DNA of 64,000 nucleotides, taken from Sulfopaludibacter sp963835555. GTDB lineage: Bacteria; Acidobacteriota; Terriglobia; Bryobacterales; Bryobacteraceae. The position numbers and the translations under genes were made by a program. The stretch lies in contig CAWIGC010000038.1 of NCBI GenBank assembly GCA_963835555.1, forward strand, positions 372,001 through 436,000, given 5' to 3'. The first letter of the stretch is position 1. Every line of letters starts with the position of its first letter. Positions 1-9,216 of the stretch are shown here, piece by piece. The notes beneath the pieces are model-generated. The model was not told the origin of the DNA, ran no database searches, and worked only from the letters and a program-made list of their open reading frames with translations.

Positions 1-1
1 C

Positions 2-628
2 TTCCGCTTCGAACAGGAGGCCGCCAGCGAATTTATCCGCAGCGTCATGCGCAGCCGCCAGGACAAAGCCATGGTGGTCAGTTTCGACACCTCCGCCGAA
101 CTGGTCAGCGACCTGGTGGACAGCCCCGAAAAGCTGGAAACCGTAATCCGCGATCTCCGCCCCGGCGGTGGAACCTCGCTCTACGATGCCATCTTCTTCG
201 CCTGCCGGGACAAGCTGTCGGTGGACCAGCCGAAAAGCAAGTTTCGCCGCGCGATCGTAATCCTGAGCGATGGCGACGACAACCAGAGCCGCTACACCCG
301 CGATCAGGCGCTGGAAGAGGCGCAAAAGGCCGATGTGGTGGTCTACTCGATCTCCACCAACATCAGCCGTTCCGATACCGATGGCGACAAGGTGCTGAAG
401 TATTTCGCCGACAAAACCGGCGGACGCGCCTACTTCCCGTTCAAGGTGGAAGACCTGGCGCAATCATTCGAAAATATCAACAACGAACTGACTCACCAGT
501 ACATCATCCTGTACCGTCCGGAACCGCTGGTGACCGACGGACTCTTCCACAACATGGATCTGCGCGTCAAAGGCCGGAAAGACCTGATTGTGCGCGTCCG
601 CCCCGGCTATTTCGCACCAAAGATGTAA
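2..628 (+). CDS. VWFA-related domain protein, 5' end outside window
   Basis: The reading frame is open from the first bases, so the N-terminus (signal peptide and MIDAS DxSxS) lies upstream of the window. The visible 208 residues are the second half of a von Willebrand A fold: VVSFDTSAELVSDL, then GGGTSLYDAIFFAC (the MIDAS threonine loop), then AIVILSDGDDNQSRYT, and a C-terminal IILYRPEPL segment. This is the layout of acidobacterial VWFA-related exported proteins, and two full-length relatives occur at 35457-36560 and 38680-39609. The function is unknown; protein binding at the cell surface or periplasm is inferred from the fold. The next gene is convergent. Confidence 0.85.
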   Translation, partial: FRFEQEAASEFIRSVMRSRQDKAMVVSFDTSAELVSDLVDSPEKLETVIRDLRPGGGTSLYDAIFFACRDKLSVDQPKSKFRRAIVILSDGDDNQSRYTRDQALEEAQKADVVVYSISTNISRSDTDGDKVLKYFADKTGGRAYFPFKVEDLAQSFENINNELTHQYIILYRPEPLVTDGLFHNMDLRVKGRKDLIVRVRPGYFAPKM

Positions 629-639
629 ACCTGCGCCCT

Positions 640-1203
640 CTACATTTCCACTTTGTTGTGGAACAGCAGGTCTTTCACATAAAACAATACTTCGCGCTCC
701 GGAAACGGCACGCCGGGAACGTATAACTGGAACTCGATGGTCTTGTCTGTAGGCTTGACTTCCCGCGGAAACACCAGCCGGAAGACCGGATCGGACGGCG
801 TAGGAGGAAAGTGACCCAGAATCCGGTACGTCTTTTTGCCGATCTTCATGCGCGATTCGGTCTGCATCCGCCTTTCGTCTTCGGCATTGTCGAACGCCGC
901 GGGTTTGCTATAGGGAATGCCCAGAATGAAAGCATTTTCCCGATTATCGCGCAGGTAATCCAGATAATCCGGATCGGACGGGGGCATGGACTTTGCGGAG
1001 CGGGCCCGCAGTTCGGCGTTCGCTTCTTCGATGGGGGTGGCCGTTGCGAAATAGACCAGCACCGCCGGCTCAGGTCCTGCCCGCTGCACCCACGGACTGG
1101 AATGCAGTACCGTATCAACCTCCGAATCGGTCCATCTTTCCGGAGGTTTGGTTTCCCAGAAAGGCTGAGACAGGAAGAAAAAAAGCGCCAGCACCGCGTG
1201 CAT
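640..1203 (-). CDS. Exported protein of unknown function
   Basis: No family recognised with certainty. The protein opens with a short hydrophobic stretch (MHAVLALFFFLSQPF) that looks like a signal peptide or anchor, followed by PPERWTDSEVDTVLHSSPW. That W-[ST]-E...SPW arrangement recurs, from memory, in small acidobacterial exported proteins. The rest is soluble, with a probable beta-rich C-terminal half (FRLVFPREVKP, IEFQLYVPGV). I chose the ATG at 1203; a TTG at 1227 would add eight residues but overlap the divergent acetyltransferase start at 1218. Neither start has a clear Shine-Dalgarno. Confidence 0.6.
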   Translation of the reverse strand: MHAVLALFFFLSQPFWETKPPERWTDSEVDTVLHSSPWVQRAGPEPAVLVYFATATPIEEANAELRARSAKSMPPSDPDYLDYLRDNRENAFILGIPYSKPAAFDNAEDERRMQTESRMKIGKKTYRILGHFPPTPSDPVFRLVFPREVKPTDKTIEFQLYVPGVPFPEREVLFYVKDLLFHNKVEM

Positions 1204-1217
1204 AATAATTTCAATAT

Positions 1218-1634
1218 ATGACAGCAATCCGGCGTGGCGCGGCCGGTGATTTCGAGGCGATCGCCGCGATTCAGACCGCGAGTCCCGAGGCAGCCCAGTG
1301 GAAGAATGCCGATTATGCCGCCTTCGACATATGGGTCGCTGTCTGCGAAAGTCGCGTGGCAGGATTCCTTGCCGCCCGCTCCCCGGGCGAAGGAGAATGC
1401 GAGTTGCTGAACCTCGCGGTGGCCCCTGATTTCCGCCGCAGGGGCCTTGCCCGGCACCTGATTCGGGCCTTGGCCGGGGCTTGCAGCGGGAACATTTTCC
1501 TGGAAGTTCGTGAGTCCAATCTGGCAGCTCGCAATCTTTATAAGTCTATGGGATTTAAGGAGATCGGAGTAAGGCGGGATTACTATGAATTACCCCTCGA
1601 AGCGGCTATTGTCATGAAGTTTCATTCATGTTAA
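1218..1634 (+). CDS. GNAT N-acetyltransferase, RimI-like
   Basis: A 138-aa single-domain GNAT acetyltransferase that should transfer acetyl from acetyl-CoA to an amine. The acetyl-CoA loop is clear: LLNLAVAPDFRRRGLARHLI (motif A, R/Q-x-x-G-x-A). It is followed by FLEVRESNLAARNLYKSMGF, a motif B signature shared with RimI, the N-alpha-acetyltransferase of ribosomal protein S18. Length and ending fit RimI, but the family is broad and another substrate is possible. It is divergent from the exported protein on its left, with the two starts only about 15 bases apart. Confidence 0.75.
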   Translation: MTAIRRGAAGDFEAIAAIQTASPEAAQWKNADYAAFDIWVAVCESRVAGFLAARSPGEGECELLNLAVAPDFRRRGLARHLIRALAGACSGNIFLEVRESNLAARNLYKSMGFKEIGVRRDYYELPLEAAIVMKFHSC

Positions 1635-1748
1635 GGTGGCGAGTAGACGGAGAACCCGTCCATGAGACATGAGAGAGATTACCCACCGAGCCTTATTTCC
1701 GACCGATCCGACTCGGCGCGGCAACCTCACTGGGAGGAATTGCCCAAT

Positions 1749-1985
1749 ATGGAACGGAATGCACAGGAAGAGTTGAAAGCGCATCTGATGGCTACCAACG
1801 AAGAGTTTCAAAAGCTTGCCAGCCACCACACAGAACTTGCTCACCAACTGGATGCTTTGGAAGCGCTTCCTCATCTGACTCAGGACCAGGAGTTGGAGGA
1901 GACGCGTTTGAAGAAACTCAAACTTCGTTTAAAAGATCAGATGGAAGCGATCATGAGTCAGTATCGATCTCAACAGGTCGCTTAA
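1749..1985 (+). CDS. YdcH/DUF465 small coiled-coil protein
   Basis: A 78-aa, mostly helical, charged protein: MERNAQEELKAHLM, then FQKLASHHTELAHQLDAL and TRLKKLKLRLKDQMEAIM. This matches the DUF465 (YdcH) family of short coiled-coil proteins of unknown function. I place the start at 1749 because GGAGG lies at 1733-1737, 11 bases upstream; an in-frame ATG at 1662 would add a 29-residue tail not typical of the family. A strong terminator follows within 40 bases. Confidence 0.75.
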   Translation: MERNAQEELKAHLMATNEEFQKLASHHTELAHQLDALEALPHLTQDQELEETRLKKLKLRLKDQMEAIMSQYRSQQVA

Positions 1986-2020
1986 CGTCAGGTGCGCGCT
2001 GTCTAAGCGGTAATCGTAAG

Positions 2021-2053
2021 AGCCCGGTCAGTTTTCCGCTGACCGGGCTTTTT
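2021..2053 (+). terminator. Rho-independent terminator after the YdcH gene
   Basis: A perfect 11-bp stem (agcccggtcag / ctgaccgggct) with a 7-base loop is followed by a run of T. It sits 36 bases after the YdcH-like stop and immediately before the Smr-domain gene. Confidence 0.9.
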
Positions 2054-2066
2054 GCTTTTGCGTCTC

Positions 2067-2336
2067 ATGGAAGAAGAACCTGTCCGAATTCCCATCACGG
2101 ATGTATTCGATCTCCATAGCGTCCCTCCCGCCGACGTTCCCGCCGTTGTAGAGGAATACCTCATCGAGGCCTATCGACTGGGATTCCGGGCAGTCCGCGT
2201 GATTCACGGCCGCGGCATCGGCGTGCAACGTGAAATTGTCCGCGCCATTTTGGCCCGCACCAGCTATGTCCTGGCCTTTCGGGATGCCCCCGCCGAGGCG
2301 GGTGGCTGGGGCGCCACTGTCGCGATCTTTCGATAG
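2067..2336 (+). CDS. Smr-domain protein
   Basis: An 89-aa stand-alone Smr domain, the fold found at the C-terminus of MutS2, with nicking or RNA-cleaving activity in some members. The two hallmark motifs are present: DLHSVPPADVPAVVEEYL near residue 14 (the LDLHG-like motif, here DLHS) and VRVIHGRGIG (HGRG). The start is the ATG at 2067, just past the upstream terminator; a TTG at 2052 lies inside that terminator's T-run and is unlikely. Confidence 0.8.
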   Translation: MEEEPVRIPITDVFDLHSVPPADVPAVVEEYLIEAYRLGFRAVRVIHGRGIGVQREIVRAILARTSYVLAFRDAPAEAGGWGATVAIFR

Positions 2337-2361
2337 CCCTTTTCTTTTGAGAAGAATGCGT

Positions 2362-2389
2362 TTGCATTTTCGCGATCGACCCCTATAAT
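2362..2389 (+). promoter_or_regulatory. Sigma-70-type promoter for the Ig-repeat gene
   Basis: TTGCAT at 2362-2367 and a consensus TATAAT at 2384-2389 are separated by 16 bases. The expected transcript start is about 25 bases upstream of the ATG at 2423, which has a GGAGGG ribosome site. Confidence 0.6.
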
Positions 2390-2422
2390 TAATGAAGTAA
2401 TTTTTCGGCGTTCGGAGGGACA

Positions 2423-5400
2423 ATGCGTCGAATTTCGCCACTTCTTTTTCTCATCTCGCTCACGCTCGCGCCATTGCACGCGCAGCCTACGATCACCAGT
2501 CTGCAATCTTCGACTTATTACGCCGGCCCGCTTTACGGTGCGGCGATCACCAGCGGTGGACTGGGCGAGCAGGGGAGCTTTACGCTCTTTATCAACGGCA
2601 GTTTCTCGGTCGGCAACATCACCAAGGTGGAGTGGACCAACACCGTGACCCACGTGGTTCAGGACTTCCTCCCCAGCAGCGGGATCAACAGCGTGGGGGC
2701 CACCCAGATCAGCGTGACGGTACCCCTGCAGGGAGATACCGGCAGCTTGTGGGGAACAGCGGTGAGTTCTCCGCAAGCCGTCAACATCACGGTATTTCAG
2801 GGAAGCCTGGTTTCGAATGCGGCAGTCTTTACCGTGAATCCGCCGCTGACCCCGCCGGCGTCCGACGTGCTGCCGGCAGGCACTACCGGCCAACCATACA
2901 GTGCCACCATCTTCAGCGGCGGGACCGCGCCCTATGACGTGTCGATTGCGGATGTCTCGAATTCAGGCAGCCTGCCTCCCGGACTGAACTTCACGACTAC
3001 TCCGACGCTCACCGGCACGCCCACGCAAGCCGGCTTATACACGTTCGCCGTACAGATCTACGATGAATGGGGCGCCTACCTGGTCACTTACGAAACAATC
3101 GAGATCGTCGATCCCCCCACCATCACCTCGGTAGTGCCGAACTCGGTGATCGCCGGCAGTCCCTCCCTCGCGATTACGGTGACGGGGACTCATTTCGTAA
3201 ACCCCACCACGCAACTGGACTCGAATTATGCAGGCTCGCTCGTCGAACTGGTCTACAGCGGATCCTCCGCCGGCTTAGTGCCTCTGGCCACCACGGTGAT
3301 CAATGCCACCACCGCCACTGCCACCATCCCAGCCGGTTTCCTGAGCGGCGCACAGCAACTGGGCGTCGTCGTTGTCCAACCGAGTGGGGCCCGCTCCAAC
3401 TCCGTGCCGTTCACCATTCTGGGTCCGGCGATTACTTCGGTGACACCTTCCGTGGTGACCGCGCGCCCCTCGGCAGTCGCCCTGACGGTGACCGGAGCCT
3501 ACTTCCTGGCCAATGGAGCCGGTCCTCCCAATCAGAGCACGATTCTAGTCGGCGGGAGCGCCGCCTCCACCACCTTCGGCAGCGCCAACAGTCTCTCGAC
3601 TACCGCTGTTTTTGGCACTCCCGGCTTGATTCCCATTCAGGTCGAGAATCCGGGCGGGTCTCTATCGAACACGGTCAACGTCAGCGTTCTGGCAGCTCCC
3701 TCGGTCACCAGCGCCGCACCCAACCCGTTTCCGGGGGGCCTGCTCACGGTAAACGGCGCCAACTTCACAGGCACTATGACCGTGCTGTTTAACGGAACGC
3801 CCATTTCCACCGGTTTTCTGAACGCCGGGCAATTGCAGGGCACGGTGCCCGCGGCCTTGTATGTCGGCACCACCGCCCTGGTGTCCGTGGAGACCACCGA
3901 CAACTACATCACGCCCGCGGTGCGGATTGACCTGGGCACTCCCATCCAAATCACAACGACCTCGATTCCCCTCGCCGCGGCCGGGCAGGTCTACGATGCC
4001 AAATTGGCCGCGACCGGCGGCTTCACCCCTTATACGTGGACCGCCACGGGGCTTCCGCAAGGATTATCGATCAACTCCTCCACCGGCGAGATCACCGGCA
4101 CGCCCACCGCCTTCAGCAGTTCCACTATCTCAGTAACGGTGACGGACTCCAACAGCTCTAAAGCCACCGCGCAGTTCCAGATTGTTGGCGGACCCGCGAT
4201 CACGGCGGTCAGCCCGAATTCCGCACCCGCCGGCACTAGTGCCGTGCCCATCACGGTGACCGGCACGAATTTCGTCGCCGGGTCCGTGATCGCGGTCAGT
4301 ATAGTGGGGACCGACACGGGATTCACGCAGCTTCCCACTACCGTGGTGAGTCCTACCAGCGCTACCGCCAGTATTACCACGTCTTTTTTAAACGCACCGC
4401 GACAACTCGCGATAGTCGTGGTCCAGCCGAGTCAGGCTCAATCCAACTCGGTGACATTCACCGTGGTGGCGTCCACAGTTACCGCGGTCAGTCCCAATTC
4501 CGCGCCGGCCGGCAGTAACGCCGTGCCCGTTACGGTTACCGGTACGAATTTCATCTCCGGGTCCGTGATCGCAGTCAACGTGGTGGGTAGCAATACGGGA
4601 TTCACTCAGCTTCCCACCACCGTCGCAGGTTCTACCAGCGCTACCGCCAGCATTCCAGCGTCCTTTTTGACCGTGCCGCAACAGCTCGCGATAGTCGTGA
4701 TCCAGGGGAGCAACGCCCAGTCCAATTCTGTGACATTCACCGTGGTGGCGTCCACCGTTACCGCGGTCAGTCCCAATTCCGCGCCGGCCGGCAGTAACGC
4801 CGTGCCCGTTACGGTTACCGGTACGAATTTCATCTCCGGATCCGTGATCGCAGTCAACGTGGTGGGGACCGATACCGGATTCACTCAGCTTCCCACCACC
4901 GTCGCAGGTTCCACCAGCGCCACTGCCAGCATTCCCGCGTCCTTTTTGAACGCAGCGCGGCAGCTCGCGATCGTGGTGATCCAGCCGGGCGGGTCCCAGT
5001 CCAACTCCGTGACCTTCACCGTGCAGGCGCCCGCTATTACGACGGTGACGCCTTCTACTCTTACGGCGCGTACCACGCCGACGCTGATGACCGTCACCGG
5101 GTCCGGTTTCCTGTCCAGCGGCTCCGCGGCGCCGGCACAGAGCACCGTTCTGGTCAGCGGCAGCCCCGTTACCACTACCTTCGTCAGTTCCACGAGCCTT
5201 ACCGCCAGCGTGACCCTGTCCACCGCGGGCACGATTCCGTTCCAGGTGCAGAATCCGGCCGGCGCGACATCCAATACAGTCAATGTCACGGTGCTCGCCG
5301 CACCGGCGATTACCAGCGTCACCCCCAATCCCTACCCGGGCGGAAAGCTCACCGTGAACGGAACCAACTTCTCGGCCACGATGACCGCCCTGTTTAACGG

Positions 5401-7783
5401 CACTGCCATTCCCACCAGCTTCGTTAGCGCGACGCAACTGACCGGCACGGTTCCGGCCAGCATGATTGCCGGCTCCACTGCTCAGATCACCGTGCAGACC
5501 ACCGACAACTACGTTACGGCCCCGTTCAAAATCAACCTCAATACGCCCCAAATCACCACGACTTCCATTCCTGCCGCAACAGGCCTCCAGCCTTACGATG
5601 TCAAGCTGGCGGCCACCGGAGGCACTCCTCCGTATATCTGGAGCGCCGGAGGATTGCCGCAGGGCCTGACCATCAACTCAGCCACCGGTGAGATCTCCGG
5701 CACGCCCACCTCGTTTGGGGCGATCGCCATTTCTGTGGCGTTGATCGATTCCAACGGCCTGAGCGCCAGCGCGCGTTTCTCCACGACGGTCTCCACGCCG
5801 GCCCCGCCGCCGCAGGTGGGCCCCGGTTCGCCGCCGACCGGCTTCGTGAACGTCTCGTACAACTATTCCTTCCTCGCAACGGGCGGGAATGGCAACGTGA
5901 ATTTCGGGCTGGGAACCGGCACGGTGCCGCCGGGGCTGAGTCTGGATACCACCGGCGTTCTGAGAGGAGTGCCCACCACCGCCGGGAGCTATACCTTCTC
6001 AGTGGTGGTTACCGATGCCGACGGGTTGAACTCGAGTTCGTCGTTCACCGTGCTGATCAAGCCGCAGCCTCTGTCCATCACCACTCCGGCACCGCTCGCG
6101 AGCGTGGCGACGGGCTCCCCACTCAGTATTAAGTTCGCGGCGCTGGGCGGAGTTCCGCCTTACACATTCAGTTCAACCGGCACACTGCCGCCCGGCACCA
6201 GCCTCGCCGGGGACGGTACCCTTTCGGGAACCCCGACCACGCCGGGAACCTACAACTTCAGCGTGCTAGTGAACGATAGCGTGCAGTCCCAGCCGGGGTC
6301 CAGGAGTTTCAGCCTCACGGTGAACACGGCGGCCCTCACCGCCACCGCCACGCTCGGCAACGGGCAAGTGGGCGTGGCGTATACCGGCCAGATTGGCGCC
6401 ACCGGCGGGACGGCCCCGTATACGTTCGCGGTCACTGGATTGCCGGATGGCCTGAGTTTCGCCAACGGCTCGGTGACCGGCACCCCCACCACCGCGGGAC
6501 AGTCCACGGTGAGCGTGACCGTCACCGATTCAGCCAAAGCCACGGCCACCCAGACCTTCCCCATCACCATCGCTGCCGCGGTGCTCACAGTGACCACCAG
6601 TTCGCTGCCGGACGGCACGGTGAATGTGGCGTATTCGGTCAACCTTGCTGCCGGCGGCGGCAGCGGTAAATTCTCCTGGTCGGTCAGCGGCCTGCCCGAT
6701 GGGCTTTCCGCCACGCCCGCGGGGGCCATCAGCGGCACGCCCACCACGGCGGGCACATTCTCAGTGACCGCCACGGTGACGGATACCAGCGTTTCGACTT
6801 CGGTGGTAAAGGCGTCTAAGAGCTTCTCGATCAAGATAGCGGTGGCGCCTTTGAGCATTACCACCGGGTCGCTGGCTAATCCCACGGCTGGTACGGCCTA
6901 TTCAGCGAGCGTGGCGGCCACCGGCGGCATTCCGCCTTATACCTTCAGCGCTACGGGACTGCCCGCCGGCCTTTCGATTTCTTCCGGCGGCGCCATCAGC
7001 GGTACGACCACGGCGCCCGGGTCCGCCAGTGTGTCGGTGACCGTGAAAGACAGCGCGGGCGCCACCGCCAGCCATAGCTTCCAGTTGACTGTATCCCTGC
7101 CGCCGGCGCCCACTCTGAATGTCACCGGCCTGCCCGCCACCTCGACGCCGGCCACGCAATCGACCATCACCATCGGGATCGGCACCGCGTTCCCGGTGGA
7201 TGTCACCGTGAACCTGACCTTGACCTTTGCGGCAGATTCGGGGCCGGACGACCCCACCGTGCAGTTCTCCACCGGCGGACGCACCGCGCAACTGACCATT
7301 CCGGCGGGTTCGACTACGGCATCGGGAACTGTGGGCGTGCAGATCGGGACCGTGGCGGGAACCGTGACCATCACCGCGCACCTTTTGGCCGGCACTACGG
7401 ATATCACCCCTTCGCCCGCGCCCACCCGCACGGTCCGGATCAATTCCGTGGCGCCCGTGATCACGTCCGTGACCGCCACATCCACCAGCGGCGGCTTTAC
7501 CGTAACGGTGGTCGGCTTCGCCACCTCGCGCAGCATGACCCAGGCAGTCTTCACGTTCACGCCTGCCAGCGGAGTGAATCTGCAAACCACCAGCGTGACC
7601 GTTCCGGCTACCAGCCTGTTCGCTACCTGGTACGGTAGCAGCGCGTCGGCGCCCTTCGGCAGCCAGTTCAGCTTCACCCAGCCCTTCACCGTGAGTGGCG
7701 GAACTGCCGCCGTGGCTTCGGTATCGGTGGTCCTGACGAACGCGGACGGAAGTTCGGCGCCGGTCAGCGGGACGGTGCACTAA
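2423..7783 (+). CDS. Giant exported Ig/TIG-repeat protein
   Basis: 1786 aa with an N-terminal signal peptide (hydrophobic residues about 5-20, ending ...LHAQP). The body is a chain of two kinds of beta-sandwich repeat. IPT/TIG-type units occur around residues 230-1030 (recurring VSPNSAPAGxxAVPVTVTGTNF). Putative Ig (He_PIG) units occur around 140-230, 505-590 and 1050-1570, with recurring LAATGGTPPYxW...GLPxGLxINxxTGExSGTPT. No enzyme domain, LPxTG or C-terminal membrane anchor is visible. The likely role is a secreted or surface filament/adhesin, inferred only from architecture. Ser, Thr, Val, Gly and Pro dominate. A good SD (GGAGGG) precedes the ATG. No frameshift is seen over 5.3 kb. Confidence 0.85.
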   Translation: MRRISPLLFLISLTLAPLHAQPTITSLQSSTYYAGPLYGAAITSGGLGEQGSFTLFINGSFSVGNITKVEWTNTVTHVVQDFLPSSGINSVGATQISVTVPLQGDTGSLWGTAVSSPQAVNITVFQGSLVSNAAVFTVNPPLTPPASDVLPAGTTGQPYSATIFSGGTAPYDVSIADVSNSGSLPPGLNFTTTPTLTGTPTQAGLYTFAVQIYDEWGAYLVTYETIEIVDPPTITSVVPNSVIAGSPSLAITVTGTHFVNPTTQLDSNYAGSLVELVYSGSSAGLVPLATTVINATTATATIPAGFLSGAQQLGVVVVQPSGARSNSVPFTILGPAITSVTPSVVTARPSAVALTVTGAYFLANGAGPPNQSTILVGGSAASTTFGSANSLSTTAVFGTPGLIPIQVENPGGSLSNTVNVSVLAAPSVTSAAPNPFPGGLLTVNGANFTGTMTVLFNGTPISTGFLNAGQLQGTVPAALYVGTTALVSVETTDNYITPAVRIDLGTPIQITTTSIPLAAAGQVYDAKLAATGGFTPYTWTATGLPQGLSINSSTGEITGTPTAFSSSTISVTVTDSNSSKATAQFQIVGGPAITAVSPNSAPAGTSAVPITVTGTNFVAGSVIAVSIVGTDTGFTQLPTTVVSPTSATASITTSFLNAPRQLAIVVVQPSQAQSNSVTFTVVASTVTAVSPNSAPAGSNAVPVTVTGTNFISGSVIAVNVVGSNTGFTQLPTTVAGSTSATASIPASFLTVPQQLAIVVIQGSNAQSNSVTFTVVASTVTAVSPNSAPAGSNAVPVTVTGTNFISGSVIAVNVVGTDTGFTQLPTTVAGSTSATASIPASFLNAARQLAIVVIQPGGSQSNSVTFTVQAPAITTVTPSTLTARTTPTLMTVTGSGFLSSGSAAPAQSTVLVSGSPVTTTFVSSTSLTASVTLSTAGTIPFQVQNPAGATSNTVNVTVLAAPAITSVTPNPYPGGKLTVNGTNFSATMTALFNGTAIPTSFVSATQLTGTVPASMIAGSTAQITVQTTDNYVTAPFKINLNTPQITTTSIPAATGLQPYDVKLAATGGTPPYIWSAGGLPQGLTINSATGEISGTPTSFGAIAISVALIDSNGLSASARFSTTVSTPAPPPQVGPGSPPTGFVNVSYNYSFLATGGNGNVNFGLGTGTVPPGLSLDTTGVLRGVPTTAGSYTFSVVVTDADGLNSSSSFTVLIKPQPLSITTPAPLASVATGSPLSIKFAALGGVPPYTFSSTGTLPPGTSLAGDGTLSGTPTTPGTYNFSVLVNDSVQSQPGSRSFSLTVNTAALTATATLGNGQVGVAYTGQIGATGGTAPYTFAVTGLPDGLSFANGSVTGTPTTAGQSTVSVTVTDSAKATATQTFPITIAAAVLTVTTSSLPDGTVNVAYSVNLAAGGGSGKFSWSVSGLPDGLSATPAGAISGTPTTAGTFSVTATVTDTSVSTSVVKASKSFSIKIAVAPLSITTGSLANPTAGTAYSASVAATGGIPPYTFSATGLPAGLSISSGGAISGTTTAPGSASVSVTVKDSAGATASHSFQLTVSLPPAPTLNVTGLPATSTPATQSTITIGIGTAFPVDVTVNLTLTFAADSGPDDPTVQFSTGGRTAQLTIPAGSTTASGTVGVQIGTVAGTVTITAHLLAGTTDITPSPAPTRTVRINSVAPVITSVTATSTSGGFTVTVVGFATSRSMTQAVFTFTPASGVNLQTTSVTVPATSLFATWYGSSASAPFGSQFSFTQPFTVSGGTAAVASVSVVLTNADGSSAPVSGTVH
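4195..5031 (+). repeat. Three tandem 279-bp TIG-unit repeats
   Basis: Within the Ig-repeat gene, three consecutive units of 279 bp (93 codons) begin near 4195, 4474 and 4753. The second and third are nearly identical at DNA level over more than 100 bp (for example from the gtccac[ag/cg]tt at about 4471 and 4750). The first is more diverged. This suggests recent unequal duplication. Confidence 0.85.
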
Positions 7784-7888
7784 GGCGCAGTCGCGCTGAT
7801 ACCGCGCACGATGTAATCGGGCGGCGGATCGCTACTCCGCGAGCCCAAAGACCCTACCGGCGCCGTTTCCACTACACTCCGGTGCTGT

Positions 7889-9148
7889 TTATTTCGCGGA
7901 TTGCCGGCGCAGCGCCGCGAATGCCTGTTGCATGGCCAGGCCCGCGGGCAGCAGCGAAACCCACAGGATCGGGAACCGGAACCGGGGAGCCGACTGCACC
8001 AGGTAGTAGACCGCGGGATACAGCGCCAGAATCGCCAGAATGACCAGCACCGCCGGGTTGCGCCGGCACGCCATGAGAATCAGGCCCGCGATGGAGAGCG
8101 CGGTGACCACCCAAACTGAATAAGCGTACGGCCCCGCCTCACCCGGGCTGGGAAACCAGAACTCCTTGCAGCGCCGCAGGGCCAGCCCGGCGAAGCGCGC
8201 CGGGTGATCGTGGATCCATTGCTTCGCGATGGCCAGCCGGCTGCGGTTGTAATGCACCTCTCCCATGGCGCGAACCAGTTCGGCCTCACGCACGTTGAGA
8301 TTCGCCTGCATGCGCTCGTGGCAGCCATTCAATCCGTTGATGTAGTCCCGCGCGTCGGCACAATCGGCGTTCGAAGAGTAGAGCTCCAGTCCGAAATTGT
8401 CACGCACCAGAAACAGAGCGCCAAACTCGCGCTCGTTGCGGATGGTCCACGGCGTCAGTATCACCGCCGCGGCTGCCAGGAAGCTCAAGGCGAGAATCGT
8501 CCCTTGACGCAGCGAAATCCGGTCGCGGAACCAGAGATAGGCCATCCACGCGCCGCACAGCATCAACTGCGCCGGATTGAGAAGAAGCAACAGTCCGCAG
8601 AGTGCGCCGCAGACCGCGCCTCTGATCCAGTATGGGTGTTGGGAGCGCAGCAGGCGCGCCGTCGCCAGGCAGAACAGCATCGAGGCGGTGGCGCTCCAGA
8701 TCACTTCCCACTGCGGAAAAACCGGCATGGTGGGAACGATGGAGGCATACAGAGCGGCCCATACGCCCGGCCGGTAATCCGCCAGCAGCAACCGCGAGAG
8801 GGGCAGCAGAAGCACCATGTGCAGAGCGTGAAGGGCTACGCAGAGGACTATCACCACCAGCGTAAACGTGGGCGTATCGCCGGTGAGGCGCAACACACCC
8901 GCGAGAATCAGCGGAACCAGCGGCGCCACGTGCGCGGTGGGCCCGGTATCCAAGGCTCCGAACGGGTTGGCGAATCCCTTGCCGGCGGCCAGACTGCGGG
9001 CCACGTCCACCGTCTCGAAATACTTCCCCATCCCTGCCGTGGGATACAAAGCCATCTGCCACGACACCATCAGCACCGCCACCACAAACACCGCCACCAT
9101 GGCCTGCGTATACAGTTTGGATGGGGCCTGAACCTCCGCGGCGTGCAT
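7889..9148 (-). CDS. Polytopic membrane protein, GT39/ArnT-like
   Basis: 419 aa with about nine to ten hydrophobic segments. The first (MVAVFVVAVLMVSWQMALY) is followed by a periplasmic loop containing KYFETVDVARSLAAGKGFANPFG, typical of dolichyl-phosphate-mannose-type (GT-C, family 39) glycosyltransferases, where an acidic residue in this first loop is catalytic. A soluble stretch around residues 255-330 (LELYSSNADCADARDYINGLNGC) precedes the last membrane helices. The substrate is unknown. The gene is isolated and oriented toward the Ig-repeat gene. Confidence 0.55.
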   Translation of the reverse strand: MHAAEVQAPSKLYTQAMVAVFVVAVLMVSWQMALYPTAGMGKYFETVDVARSLAAGKGFANPFGALDTGPTAHVAPLVPLILAGVLRLTGDTPTFTLVVIVLCVALHALHMVLLLPLSRLLLADYRPGVWAALYASIVPTMPVFPQWEVIWSATASMLFCLATARLLRSQHPYWIRGAVCGALCGLLLLLNPAQLMLCGAWMAYLWFRDRISLRQGTILALSFLAAAAVILTPWTIRNEREFGALFLVRDNFGLELYSSNADCADARDYINGLNGCHERMQANLNVREAELVRAMGEVHYNRSRLAIAKQWIHDHPARFAGLALRRCKEFWFPSPGEAGPYAYSVWVVTALSIAGLILMACRRNPAVLVILAILALYPAVYYLVQSAPRFRFPILWVSLLPAGLAMQQAFAALRRQSAK

Positions 9149-9216
9149 GATTGAGACTATCAGAATAGCGCCGGACGGCCGCCGCGAGGAAGTGTACAGT
9201 AAGAAGAGAATAGTTT

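Noticed and set aside
4195..5031. CRISPR-like repeat structure
   Set aside because: The units are 279 bp, in frame, without spacers, and encode TIG domains.
4388..5551. Long antisense open frames inside the Ig-repeat gene
   Set aside because: They mirror GC-rich repeat codons of the plus-strand gene, contain low-complexity Gly/Arg/His and lack ribosome sites.
7784..7888. Terminator after the Ig-repeat gene
   Set aside because: A weak imperfect stem (gggcggcgga / tccgcgagccc) without a T-run; not strong enough to call.
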